This document shows, piece by piece, positions 18,084-25,934 of a stretch of DNA of 64,000 nucleotides; the first letter of the stretch is position 1; each line of letters opens with the position of its first letter. The position numbers were made by a program, and so were the translations under genes. Origin of the DNA: Paenarthrobacter sp. PH39-S1. GTDB taxonomy: Bacteria > Actinomycetota > Actinomycetes > Actinomycetales > Micrococcaceae. Under the pieces are notes generated by a model. It saw only the letters and a program-made list of their open reading frames with translations, had not been told where the DNA came from and made no database searches. The stretch lies in NCBI RefSeq assembly GCF_030063245.1, contig NZ_JASISR010000003.1, positions 1 to 64,000 of the forward strand, written 5' to 3'.

Positions 18084-19349
18084 CTACACCCCGTGCGGGG
18101 CGTGCGCTGCCAGGTACCTGCGGCCACCCACAATGATCAGCATGCCGATCAGCAGTGCGGCGGCGGCGGTGTAGAACGTCACCGGGGCGCCGAAGTGCTC
18201 GGCCAGTTTCGCCGCGGCGAAGGGGGCAATCGAGCCGCCCAGCCAGCGGACGAAGTTGTATCCGGCACTGGCCACGGGCCGCGGCGAATCCGAGACCTCC
18301 ATGGCCAGTTCGGTGAAGAGAGTGTTGTTGATGCCCAGCAGGGCACCGCCGATGATCACCAGCACCACAATCGTTGGAACGGAATGTCCCGCCGCCAGGC
18401 CCAACCCCACCAGCACCAGCAGCAATGCGCCGAGGGAACCCAGCAGAGTCTTCACCGGACCAAAGCGGCGCTGCAGCACGGGAGCAACGAACACGGAGAA
18501 CACGGCCACCGCGACGCCCCAGCCGAAGAAAACAGCGCCAATCCCATACGCATTCATGCCAAGAATGAACGGTGTGAATGCCAGGATGGTGAAGAAGCCG
18601 TAGTTGTAGAACAGGGCACTGCCCGCCGTGGTCCGCAGCCCGGGGTGCGCGAGGGCCAGCAGCGGGTCACGCAGCCGGGTGCGCTTGTCCGGAGCGGGTG
18701 TCTTGGGCAGCAGTATCATCAGCGCCATGAACGCCGCGGCCATCAAGGTGGCGGTGCCGAAGAACGGCGCGCGCCACTGCCAGCCGCCCAGCAGCGCCCC
18801 CACCAGGGGGCCGAGCGAAAGACCCAGTCCCAAGGCCGCCTCGTAGAGGATGATGGCGGTGGCACTGCCGCCGCTGGCCACGCCGACCATGACGGCGAGG
18901 GCCGTGGCGACGAAGAGCGCGTTGCCCAACCCCCAGCCGGCGCGGAATCCGACAAGGGTGAACACATCTCCGGATGTTCCGGCAAGCGCGGCGAACACCA
19001 CGATGATGCCCAGCCCGATCAGCAACGTTTTCTTACCGCCGATCCTCGAGGACACAAACCCGGTAATGAGCATGGCCACCGCGGTGACCAGGAAGTAGCT
19101 GGTGAACAGCAGAGAAACCTGGCTTGGCGTGGCCTGCAGGTTTTCCGCGATCGCCGGCAGGATCGGATCCACCAGCCCGATGCCCATGAAGGCGAAGACG
19201 GACGCGAGCGCCACGGCCCAGACAGCCTTCGGCTGTTGGAGCATGGACGTTTTCTCCGCCCGCAGCGTGTCTTCTATTTCGTCTGTTGCGTCAGTTACGC
19301 CTGTTTCCCCAACTCCTTGGGTCGTGTTAGCTGCCCTGTTGGCTGCCAC
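18084..19349 (-). CDS. MFS efflux transporter, DHA1-like
   Basis: A 421-residue 12-helix major facilitator. The hydrophilic N-terminus (about 40 residues) precedes helix 1 (AVALASVFAFMGIGLVDPIL). Other marks: a motif A-like loop FVSSRIGGKKTL between helices 2 and 3, and motif C-like GLGLSLGPLVGALLG in helix 5. This is the drug:proton antiporter pattern. Start is GTG 19349 with AGGAGG 5 nt upstream. The upstream same-strand gene is a MarR repressor, suggesting inducible efflux. The gap contains GCTGCAAAAT twice (near 19370-19396), which may be part of the control region. Confidence 0.88.
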   Translation of the reverse strand: MAANRAANTTQGVGETGVTDATDEIEDTLRAEKTSMLQQPKAVWAVALASVFAFMGIGLVDPILPAIAENLQATPSQVSLLFTSYFLVTAVAMLITGFVSSRIGGKKTLLIGLGIIVVFAALAGTSGDVFTLVGFRAGWGLGNALFVATALAVMVGVASGGSATAIILYEAALGLGLSLGPLVGALLGGWQWRAPFFGTATLMAAAFMALMILLPKTPAPDKRTRLRDPLLALAHPGLRTTAGSALFYNYGFFTILAFTPFILGMNAYGIGAVFFGWGVAVAVFSVFVAPVLQRRFGPVKTLLGSLGALLLVLVGLGLAAGHSVPTIVVLVIIGGALLGINNTLFTELAMEVSDSPRPVASAGYNFVRWLGGSIAPFAAAKLAEHFGAPVTFYTAAAALLIGMLIIVGGRRYLAAHAPHGV

Positions 19350-19463
19350 GGTTCCTCCTTATGCGTAGTGCTGCAAAATATTTAGGGCTGCAAAATGCCC
19401 TGCTTCGGCCGGTCGGTTGCCGGCTGCTGCGTCCAGTCGTCCGCCCGACTCCTGGGCCACCGA

Positions 19464-19898
19464 CTATCCGGTCATGGCCGCATTGAGTTTGTTCATTGCC
19501 GGAATTGCGTGGGCAATCGCGTCTTGCTCGGCAGGGGTTAGCGTCGCCAACCCGGCGCCAAGCAAGGCGTTGCGGACATGGTTAGCGGCTTCCAGAGCAT
19601 CGCGGCCTGCCGCGGTCAGGCTGACCAGGACAGCGCGCGCATCCTTCACGTCCTGGGTCCGCTTGACCAGACCGGCGTTTTCCAGCCTAATGATCTGCTC
19701 CGTGGCGCTGGGAACGCGCACGCCGGCCTTGCGGGCGATCTCGCTGACGCGGACGGACCCTTCAGCAACGATGTTCAGGGTGCTGACCTGCCCGGTGCTG
19801 AGCTCCCCCTCGGCGTCCAGCGACCTGATCAGGTACACGGCGCGGCGAAGGCTCTCCCGGTAGCGGCCGGCCAGCACATGCAGTGTTTCATCTGTCAT
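19464..19898 (-). CDS. MarR-family transcriptional regulator
   Basis: A 144-residue winged-helix regulator. HTH region VRVSEIARKAGVRVPSATEQ, wing VKRTQDVKDARAVLVSLTAAGR, and terminal dimerisation helices. It very likely represses the MFS gene that follows after 114 bp, and itself. An inverted repeat TTAGG-N3-CCTAA lies directly before its start codon. Confidence 0.9.
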   Translation of the reverse strand: MTDETLHVLAGRYRESLRRAVYLIRSLDAEGELSTGQVSTLNIVAEGSVRVSEIARKAGVRVPSATEQIIRLENAGLVKRTQDVKDARAVLVSLTAAGRDALEAANHVRNALLGAGLATLTPAEQDAIAHAIPAMNKLNAAMTG

Positions 19899-19900
19899 AT

Positions 19901-19913
19901 TTAGGTAGCCTAA
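19901..19913. promoter_or_regulatory. candidate MarR operator
   Basis: TTAGG-TAG-CCTAA is a perfect 5-bp-arm dyad two bases upstream of the marR start codon. Related TTAG and CTAA half-sites continue to 19928. Placement so close to the start suggests autorepression and perhaps a leaderless message. Confidence 0.5.
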
Positions 19914-19963
19914 TAGTTAGTCTGCCTAAGTGTCAAAATGCGATGGAAGTGGTGGAATGAATT

Positions 19964-22075
19964 ATGGCCAGCACCGATGACAGCTACGACGACCGCACCC
20001 ATGACAGGCAAGGTGACGGAGGCGACGGCCACGACAACGGAAACGACGACGGTCGCGACAACAGACACGACGACGGACACGACGACGTCCCTTCCCGGCA
20101 GCCGCTGCTGCACACCCTGGTAGCGGCGGTCGCCGCCCCGTATCAGCTCTGGCTCGGTGCTGATGGACAGCTGCGTCCCACGGCGGCGCAAGGCGCCTAC
20201 CTTGGCGACACACGGATCCTCTCCTGTGCCATCGTGACCATCGACGGCCAGGAACCGGAGGCCATCACTGCGCAGGCCAGGCCGGCGGCAGGTGGCCAGC
20301 TGATCGAGGCCCGCTTCATGTTCCGAGGCACGGGTCGCGCCGTGCTGTCGCCGCCGTGCGAGGTGACTAGGTCCCTGCTGGTCACGCCGCAGGGAATCCA
20401 CGAAACCATCCGTATCGCGTCCGCCCTTTCAACGGCAGTCACGATGGAATTGGGGCTGCACCTCGGCGCGGATCTTGCCGGTATGGACTGCGTCCGGGGT
20501 GGAATGAAAACCTGGACGCTCCGGCCCGAAACCGGCGGTGGAACGTACCGCTGGAGCAGGGCCGACGGCGTCAGCTCGTCGGCCGTCGTCACCGCGGAAA
20601 CCAGCGCGGCGGGTACGACGGATACGCGCGCCGCCGACCCGGGCACCGCAAAAGCAAACCCGGTGGCGCAAGGTGTCGGCGCCATCGTCCATTCCATCAC
20701 GCTGTCGCCGCACGGAGCCGCGGAGTTCGGCTGGCACCTGACCGGGACCGATCCGCTTTCGCCCATTACGGCGGCACCACTCTGGCAGCAGCCGAAGCTG
20801 GAGTCCGGCCAGAACCGCGGCCAAAAACCGGACCACAGGCTTGTCGGGCTGGAGGCGCAAGCTTCCTCGGACCTGGCCGGACTGCGTCTGTCCGTCCGCA
20901 GGCCGGCGGCACCGGGCGAACACGCCGGGTCGGGGTCCGCAGAAACGTTCCTGGCGGCCGGGGCACCGTGGTACTTCACCTTGTTCGGTCGAGACTCGCT
21001 CTGGGCGGCACGCCTTCTGCTGACCCGCGATCCCGCGCTGGTGGCCGGTACCCTGCGGACGCTGGCGGCGCTTCAAGGCACCGCGGACGATCCCGCCACG
21101 GCGCAGGAGCCGGGGAAAATCCTGCACGAGCTGCGGCGGGGAGGTTTCAGTATTCCGAGCGAGCACCAGGGCGCGGCCCTTCATCTCCCGCCGCTGTACT
21201 ACGGTACGGTGGATGCCACGCCGCTATGGGTCTGCCTGCTGCACGACGCATGGCAGGCCGGTCTCCCCGATGATGAGGTGGAAGTGCTGCTGGATCCCTG
21301 TGAAGCAGCGCTGGAATGGATGGTGGAGTACGGGGATTCCGACGGCGACGGTTTCCTCGAATACATCGATCCGACCGGAACGGGGCTGGCCAATCAGGGC
21401 TGGAAGGATTCCGCCGACGCGATCCGCTGGCCTGATGGTGCGTTGGCATCCGGTCCGATTGCGCTCTGCGAGGTCCAGGCCTATGCGTACGAGGCGGCCA
21501 TGGGGGGCTCGGCACTGCTGACGGCTTTCGGCCGTTCCGCATCCCGCTGGCGGGCCTGGGGCACAGACCTTCAACGCCGCTTCCGGGACAAATTCTGGTG
21601 CGAGGACGAGTCCGGACGCTTCCCCGCCCTCGCTTTAGATGCCCAGAAACGTCCGGTCCCCAGCGCCGCGAGCAACATGGGCCATCTGCTGGGAACGGGG
21701 CTGCTGAACGCCGGCGAAAGCCGTGCCGTGGCCGAACGGCTGCTGGCGCCGGATCTGTTCACCGGCTTCGGCATTCGGACCCTCTCAGAAACGAATGCCG
21801 GCTACTGGCCGCTGAGTTACCACTGCGGGTCCGTCTGGACCCATGACACTGCCATCATTGTGGCCGGGCTGCGCAAGGACGGGCATGTGGCCGCGGCTCG
21901 GCGGGTTGCCGGTGGTCTGCTGGATGCGGCGGAAGCGTTTAACTACCGTCTCCCGGAATTGTTCGCCGGCTATTCCCGGCGGCAGGCTCCCGTCCCGGTG
22001 CCGTACCCCATGTCCTGTTTCCCGCAGGCCTGGGCCGCTGCCGCCGCCGCACCACTTCTCGACGCCTTGGACTAA
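19964..22075 (+). CDS. glycogen-debranching / amylo-alpha-1,6-glucosidase family protein
   Basis: A 703-residue protein. Residues about 45-340 form a beta-rich N-terminal domain (QPLLHTLVAAVAAPYQLWLG, GAYLGDTRIL), and about 345-700 an (alpha/alpha)6 catalytic barrel with GAPWYFTLFGRDSLWAARLL, YYGTVDATPLWV, GDGFLEYID and GYWPLSYHCGSVWTHDTAII. This is the GH63/GH133-like debranching type, acting on alpha-glucan branches or small glucosides. Residues 5-42 are almost only Asp, His, Asn, Gly and Arg, encoded by degenerate GAC/GGC repeats; this tail is unusual for the family and might bind metal. Divergent from the MarR gene. Confidence 0.87.
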   Translation: MASTDDSYDDRTHDRQGDGGDGHDNGNDDGRDNRHDDGHDDVPSRQPLLHTLVAAVAAPYQLWLGADGQLRPTAAQGAYLGDTRILSCAIVTIDGQEPEAITAQARPAAGGQLIEARFMFRGTGRAVLSPPCEVTRSLLVTPQGIHETIRIASALSTAVTMELGLHLGADLAGMDCVRGGMKTWTLRPETGGGTYRWSRADGVSSSAVVTAETSAAGTTDTRAADPGTAKANPVAQGVGAIVHSITLSPHGAAEFGWHLTGTDPLSPITAAPLWQQPKLESGQNRGQKPDHRLVGLEAQASSDLAGLRLSVRRPAAPGEHAGSGSAETFLAAGAPWYFTLFGRDSLWAARLLLTRDPALVAGTLRTLAALQGTADDPATAQEPGKILHELRRGGFSIPSEHQGAALHLPPLYYGTVDATPLWVCLLHDAWQAGLPDDEVEVLLDPCEAALEWMVEYGDSDGDGFLEYIDPTGTGLANQGWKDSADAIRWPDGALASGPIALCEVQAYAYEAAMGGSALLTAFGRSASRWRAWGTDLQRRFRDKFWCEDESGRFPALALDAQKRPVPSAASNMGHLLGTGLLNAGESRAVAERLLAPDLFTGFGIRTLSETNAGYWPLSYHCGSVWTHDTAIIVAGLRKDGHVAAARRVAGGLLDAAEAFNYRLPELFAGYSRRQAPVPVPYPMSCFPQAWAAAAAAPLLDALD

Positions 22076-22117
22076 GTGGCCGGTTCGTCGACGACGGGAC
22101 GACGGGACGCTGGCCGC

Positions 22118-22157
22118 CTCGGCGCACAGCAGCTGGCCTCGGCGCACAGCAGTTGGC
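22118..22157. repeat. 20-bp tandem duplication after the glycosidase gene
   Basis: CTCGGCGCACAGCAGCTGGC at 22118-22137 is repeated at 22138-22157 with one change. It lies in the convergent gap between the glycosidase and the first GNAT gene. Confidence 0.85.
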
Positions 22158-22180
22158 CGCGCTCCGCGGGACAAACCCGA

Positions 22181-22678
22181 CTACAGTGTCCGGCCGAAGA
22201 TCAGCTGAACGGCACCGCCGTCGTCTACCGTTTGTCGTTCCAAAGTCAGGCCAAGGTTCCCCGCCACCTTCTGGGACGGCAGATTGTCCGGGTGGACGAT
22301 CGCGATGATGCGCCGGATTTCCCGCTCCCTGGCGAAGTCGACGCAGCGCCGCGCGGCCTCCGTCGCATAGCCGCGCCGCTGCATTTCCGCCCGAACGTGG
22401 TAGCCGATCTCCACCTCCTGGACCCCATCGACGGTCTGCACGGTGAGGCCGCAATCCCCCACGAACCCGCCGTCGTGCGTCGTGATTTTCCACAGACCGA
22501 AGCCATGCGCGCGGTAATTGTCACTGTTCCAGTCGATCCAGCGCTGCGCTCCGGCGCGGTCACGCGGGGCGGCGTAGTAGCGCATGACAAACGGATCGCC
22601 GAGCAGGGCCGCCACTTCGTCCAGGTCGGCGTTGGTCATCTCATCCAGCATCAGCCGGTCCGTTGTGAAAACAGCCAT
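22181..22678 (-). CDS. GNAT N-acetyltransferase (RimJ/RimL type)
   Basis: A 165-residue acetyl-CoA-dependent acetyltransferase. It has the early TDRLMLDEMTNADLDEV, the EIGYHVRAEMQRRGYATEAA acetyl-CoA loop (R-R-G-Y-A) and the VHPDNLPSQKVAGNLGL motif typical of RimJ/RimL ribosomal-protein or small-molecule acetyltransferases. Start ATG 22678 is preferred over the TTG at 22687. It directly follows a second GNAT gene on the same strand with a gap of about 9 bp, so the two are probably co-transcribed. Confidence 0.9.
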   Translation of the reverse strand: MAVFTTDRLMLDEMTNADLDEVAALLGDPFVMRYYAAPRDRAGAQRWIDWNSDNYRAHGFGLWKITTHDGGFVGDCGLTVQTVDGVQEVEIGYHVRAEMQRRGYATEAARRCVDFAREREIRRIIAIVHPDNLPSQKVAGNLGLTLERQTVDDGGAVQLIFGRTL

Positions 22679-22687
22679 CCGCTGCAA

Positions 22688-23269
22688 CTACTGCGCGGTC
22701 CTGTCGGTGCGTTCCGGGGTGTGGGTTGAAAAGATGACAGATTGTCCGGATCCGTCATCCCGGTCCAGATCCTTTCGGCGGAGCAGGCCCGCGGCCAAGG
22801 CGGTCCGTTGGGACGGAATATTTTCCGGCTTCGTCCTGGCGATCACCGGGATATCGGGAAAATGCCGTGCCCCGAGCAGCAACGCGTGCCGCGCCGCTTC
22901 GACCGCAAACCCCCTCCCCCACACATCCGGGGCCAACCTGTAATACAGATTCAGCACGTTCTGATCCAGCCACCGGGTCAGGCGAAGGCCTGCAAATCCT
23001 ATGACGCCGGCGGCGCCCTCGGGTTTCATGGAATCCAGGCTCTCCACTGCCCAATAGCCGAAGAAATGTCGATTCCAATGTCCGATCCACTCCTGCAAAC
23101 GACGCGCGCTCGCTGCCATGTCCAGGTCCGGCCCAGCGGGATTATTCACGTTCGTGGCGGGATCTGCATGGATCAGGTGCACCGCCTGCAGATCGGACGT
23201 CTGCGGTCGGCGCAGGAGGAGGTGCTCCGTCCCGGCGGAGCAGAAGTCCTCGCCGATGCTTCTTGTCAT
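22688..23269 (-). CDS. GNAT N-acetyltransferase (RimJ/RimL type)
   Basis: A 193-residue acetyltransferase, more diverged than its neighbour. It has LLLRRPQTSDLQAV, then LYYRLAPDVWGRGFAVEAAR for the acetyl-CoA loop, and ARTKPENIPSQRTALAAGLL. It is first in a two-gene unit with the GNAT gene downstream. Substrate unknown. Upstream lies a tandem-repeat tract rather than an obvious promoter. Confidence 0.88.
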   Translation of the reverse strand: MTRSIGEDFCSAGTEHLLLRRPQTSDLQAVHLIHADPATNVNNPAGPDLDMAASARRLQEWIGHWNRHFFGYWAVESLDSMKPEGAAGVIGFAGLRLTRWLDQNVLNLYYRLAPDVWGRGFAVEAARHALLLGARHFPDIPVIARTKPENIPSQRTALAAGLLRRKDLDRDDGSGQSVIFSTHTPERTDRTAQ

Positions 23270-23365
23270 TCACCAGAGACTACCCTGCGGTTCGCGGCGC
23301 GGACAGTCCCCGCGCGCCCGCCCGCCGCAGACGACGGCCGCCGGCCGAGAGCGACTGCTCCCCAG

Positions 23366-23451
23366 CCGCAGACGACTGCCGTCCGCCGCAGACGACTGCC
23401 GTCCGCCGAAGGCGACAGCTGCCGTCCGCCGAAGGCGACAGCTGCCGTCCA
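23366..23451. repeat. compound tandem repeat (2 x 20 bp, 2 x 23 bp)
   Basis: CCGCAGACGACTGCCGTCCG occurs at 23366-23385 and 23386-23405. A related 23-bp unit beginning CCGAAGGCGACAGCTGCCG occurs at 23406-23428 and 23429-23451. Looser copies extend back to about 23325. It occupies the 288-bp gap between divergent genes. Frames through it give repetitive peptides that I treat as artefacts. Confidence 0.9.
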
Positions 23452-23558
23452 CAGGGTATTAACCGGCGGTTCACTGCGGGTCCTCACACTGAAGACGTTG
23501 GCTCGGTTAGACAGCAAGGTGCGATGGCTTTGAAAGCGCAGAAATGGAAGAGGCAGAA

Positions 23559-23780
23559 ATGAGACGGCATAGCAAGAACCCTGCGCAGCCCACTGCGACC
23601 ACAGGTCCGTGGCCGGCGCTCGAACGGGACGAGCCGATCTGCCTGATCGATCCGCACGGCTGGCGGCTGACCGGCCGAGTGGACGCCATGACGGAGGACC
23701 GCAGCACGGTCTGGATACAGCTCGACGGCGGACGCGGACGGCGGCTGGTTCATCAGCAGGACGGCTACCAGATCGAGTAG
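23559..23780 (+). CDS. small hypothetical protein (73 aa)
   Basis: ATG 23559 follows AGAGG at a good spacing. The product starts with a basic, proline-rich part (MRRHSKNPAQPTAT) and then a compact beta-like part: WPALERDEPICLIDPHGWRL, VDAMTEDRSTVWIQLDGG, RRLVHQQDGYQIE. That resembles a small SH3-like barrel or a ribosome/RNA-associated fold, but I do not recognise the family. A strong hairpin follows the stop, which supports a real transcribed gene. Confidence 0.7.
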   Translation: MRRHSKNPAQPTATTGPWPALERDEPICLIDPHGWRLTGRVDAMTEDRSTVWIQLDGGRGRRLVHQQDGYQIE

Positions 23781-23811
23781 CAGGCCTGCGGAGGCTGGCT
23801 GGGTGCCTGCG

Positions 23812-23843
23812 CCGATATACCGCGGCCGGCGGCGGTATATCGG
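23812..23843. terminator. hairpin terminator after the 73-aa gene
   Basis: CCGATATACCGC (23812-23823) pairs perfectly with GCGGTATATCGG (23832-23843) around an 8-nt GC loop. It lies 32 bp after the stop of the small gene. Confidence 0.75.
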
Positions 23844-23852
23844 GGAAATCAG

Positions 23853-23868
23853 ACCCTATGATTAGGGT
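23853..23868. promoter_or_regulatory. ACCCTA-TGAT-TAGGGT dyad
   Basis: Perfect 6-bp-arm inverted repeat with a 4-nt centre, 76 bp before the next gene and right after a terminator. It looks like an operator for the downstream 77-aa gene. No regulator can be assigned. Confidence 0.45.
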
Positions 23869-23944
23869 AAACATTCGCCGTCGGCAGCGAGGCCCAGTCC
23901 TCGGCAACGGGTAACGTCGGCCATAGTCATGAAGGTCGGTTTCC

Positions 23945-24178
23945 ATGAGTGATGACAGTCTAAAACAAGTCCGCATAGCAGCCGCGGATCTGGAAACCCT
24001 TGAGTTTGAGCGGGACGCCGCGACGATGACTTTGCAGGACGCCGTATCCGAGGCTGTAGCACACGGCGGTTCCGTTGAGGCGGTGGCTGAAGCATCATTT
24101 CTGTCCGTCTCGGAGGTGGAAGCCCTCACCGGGCCCATCGATGTAGTCCGCCCGACGGAGCCCGAAACCCAGCCCTAG
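23945..24178 (+). CDS. small hypothetical protein (77 aa) with HTH-like segment
   Basis: ATG 23945 opens 77 codons of mainly acidic, helical sequence. The middle (GGSVEAVAEASFLSVSEVEA) has the A-x3-G/S-x-S-x2-EV spacing of a helix-turn-helix, as in small DNA-binding or sigma-like modules. The C-terminal PTEPETQP is likely disordered. No family is recognised. It could be an antitoxin-like or anti-regulator protein, but there is no partner gene. Confidence 0.62.
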   Translation: MSDDSLKQVRIAAADLETLEFERDAATMTLQDAVSEAVAHGGSVEAVAEASFLSVSEVEALTGPIDVVRPTEPETQP

Positions 24179-24442
24179 AGTAGAGTGCGTGCCGGTCACC
24201 CCTTCCTTCCCGCCCGCTCACACCTTCTCCACCCCCTCACAGACGCATGACGAGCGCCGCCCCAGAACATGGTCAATCCTTGACGCATCCACCAGCGATG
24301 CCCCATCGACAACTCCCTCATCGACCCCGGAAAATGAGGACGAGCCCAAAATCCTCACATCGGCTGAGCTGAACGGGATAGGCATGGTCCGGCCCATGCG
24401 TGCAAGGCAGTGCCGATGTCCGGGGCCAAGGGGCAATGAAAA
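24179..24442. other. 264-bp gap without a supported gene
   Basis: The stretch between the 77-aa gene and the tRNA terminator is rich in C. The plus frame starting at 24189 runs on through the terminator and the tRNA and is therefore not credible. I see no gene, dyad or repeat. Confidence 0.5.
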
Positions 24443-24480
24443 AGACCCGCCCGGATCTCCGAAGAGATCCGAACGGGTCT
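24443..24480 (-). terminator. rho-independent terminator of tRNA-Tyr
   Basis: Read on the minus strand the stem is AGACCCG...GGATCTC/GAGATCC...CGGGTCT with a TTCG loop, followed by TTTTT. This is a classical terminator about 20 bp past the 3' end of the tRNA. Confidence 0.9.
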
Positions 24481-24502
24481 GCATTCCGTGCTGCTACTGC
24501 GG

Positions 24503-24584
24503 TGGCAGATACTGGATTCGAACCAGTGAAGGCGTTGCCAGCTGATTTACAGTCAGCCCCCTTTGGCCGCTCGGGTAATCTGCC
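24503..24584 (-). tRNA. tRNA-Tyr (GTA)
   Basis: The minus strand gives an 82-nt class II tRNA. Acceptor stem GGCAGAT pairs with ATCTGCC, the anticodon loop is CTGTAAATC with GTA at its centre, there is a long variable arm, and the T loop is GGTTCGAATCC. The CCA end is not fully encoded (A-CC-G). A terminator follows directly. Confidence 0.96.
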
Positions 24585-24702
24585 GCGGGCCTGCCGTTCC
24601 GAAAGTCCGGATCGGCATCGCTTCCAACAAGTGGAAGCACTAAAACAATACTAGGAATTCGGCCAAGAATCGAATCGGGCCGCTGTCCGTTTCCGGTCGC
24701 GG

Positions 24703-24963
24703 TTATGCATCCGATTGGATGCGCCGGATCAGCTGCTGTTCGAACCGGCCGGCCTGCTCCTGCGTCACCTGCCGCAGGGCAACGGCGCGGGCCAGATCCG
24801 CATGCACGCCGTCGATGCGGGACGACGCGGCTGCGGGAGAAGGCGTTGAGGTCCCAACGCCGGAAAACGCGGTGGAAGCAGCCAGGGTGGCCGCGGCAAG
24901 CATGGTTCCAGCTGCGACCTTTGCACCCCTGACGATGTATCTGCGCGGTTTTCCGGTGGACAT
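24703..24963 (-). CDS. small secreted protein (86 aa), unknown function
   Basis: ATG 24963 has AAGGAG at ideal spacing, so it is preferred over 24978. Residues 1-35 are a signal peptide (basic STGKPRRYIVRGAKV, then AAGTMLAAATLAAS). The mature part is short: a serine/proline/alanine stretch and one amphipathic helix (SSRIDGVHADLARAVALRQV, TQEQAGRFEQQLIRRIQ). No family recognised. It is transcribed toward tRNA-Tyr. Confidence 0.75.
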   Translation of the reverse strand: MSTGKPRRYIVRGAKVAAGTMLAAATLAASTAFSGVGTSTPSPAAASSRIDGVHADLARAVALRQVTQEQAGRFEQQLIRRIQSDA

Positions 24964-25272
24964 ACTGATCTCCTTCATCGGGACGAACTCCTAGACCGTT
25001 CAACACTCGCTGACCTGATTGTGCTCCCGCTTACCGTCCGCTTGGAGCGGACTGTGAACGGCTGCACCGTGACCGTCGACCGCTCTGCCTCGGCACTGTC
25101 CCAATTCACGTTCGGACACTGCCGCAATCAGGCTCGTCGAAGTGCGTCGAGCTTAAGGCTCGACGACGGCGCTGCCGGCTGCCGCCGTCGCCCTCTCTCA
25201 TGCCTTCGGTCACCCGGCTAGGCTAGTAGCCAGACCGTTTGTGCAATCAGTTCCGATTAAGTGGAGGACCAC
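24964..25272. other. divergent gap with a short hairpin
   Basis: This stretch separates the secreted-protein gene from yajQ and holds promoters for both. A hairpin GTCGAGC-N5-GCTCGAC lies at 25146-25164. The plus frame at 25021 is unconvincing. No gene is supported. Confidence 0.5.
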
Positions 25273-25761
25273 ATGGCCAGTGAATCAACATTCGACGTCG
25301 TCAGTAAAGTCGATAAACAGGAAGTCGCCAACGCTCTGAACCAGGCGCAGAAGGAAGTGGCCCAGCGCTACGATTTCAAAGGCATCGGGGCCGAAATTGA
25401 CTTCAGCGGTGAAAAGATCCTGCTGAAGGCGAACTCGGAGGAGCGCGTGAAGGCCGTGCTGGATGTTTTCGAAAGCAAGCTGATCAAGCGCGGAATCTCG
25501 CTTAAGTCACTGGACGCCGGGGAGCCCTTCGCCTCCGGCAAGGAATACCGGCTGGAGGCCTCCATTAAGGAAGGCATCGAGCAGGACATCGCCAAGAAGA
25601 TCAACAAGCTGATCCGCGACGAGGCGCCGAAGGGCGTGAAATCGCAGATCCAGGGCGACGAGCTGCGCGTGAGCTCCAAGAGCCGCGACGATCTTCAAGC
25701 CACGATGGCCCTGTTGAAGAACTTCGAGGATGCTGACCTTCAGTTCATCAACTTCCGCTAA
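25273..25761 (+). CDS. yajQ: YajQ-family nucleotide-binding protein
   Basis: A 162-residue cytosolic protein of the DUF520/YajQ family. It has the canonical start [20 protein letters not shown], the central AQRYDFKG and [20 protein letters not shown], the segment [19 protein letters not shown], and the end [15 protein letters not shown] with the terminal DLQFINFR. Family members bind RNA or nucleotides, and in some species cyclic di-GMP. ATG 25273 is preceded by GGAGG; the frame upstream to 25261 is not needed. Length is exactly that of the family. Confidence 0.95.
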   Translation: MASESTFDVVSKVDKQEVANALNQAQKEVAQRYDFKGIGAEIDFSGEKILLKANSEERVKAVLDVFESKLIKRGISLKSLDAGEPFASGKEYRLEASIKEGIEQDIAKKINKLIRDEAPKGVKSQIQGDELRVSSKSRDDLQATMALLKNFEDADLQFINFR

Positions 25762-25934
25762 GGGCTGCCTGCCGACGACGGGGCGTCCCCGCGATGACGA
25801 TGTTGCCCCGCACCTTCATCGCGGTGTGCCCCCGGCTTCGAGGCTGAGCCCGCTTCCGCCAACCCCTTGATCCTGCCGGTGGGTCGGAATAGAGTCGCAC
25901 TTGCCTCCCTTTCCCTCCCACGACAGGATCACCC

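Noticed and set aside
23270-23560. Repetitive peptides in several frames, and a possible CRISPR array, over the 23.3-kb repeat
   Set aside because: The units are contiguous with no unique spacers, and 20-23 bp long, so this is a tandem repeat and not a CRISPR; no frame has a credible start or composition.
24189-24545. 118-codon plus frame before and through the tRNA
   Set aside because: It runs through a terminator and the tRNA-Tyr gene, and ends with tRNA-derived residues.
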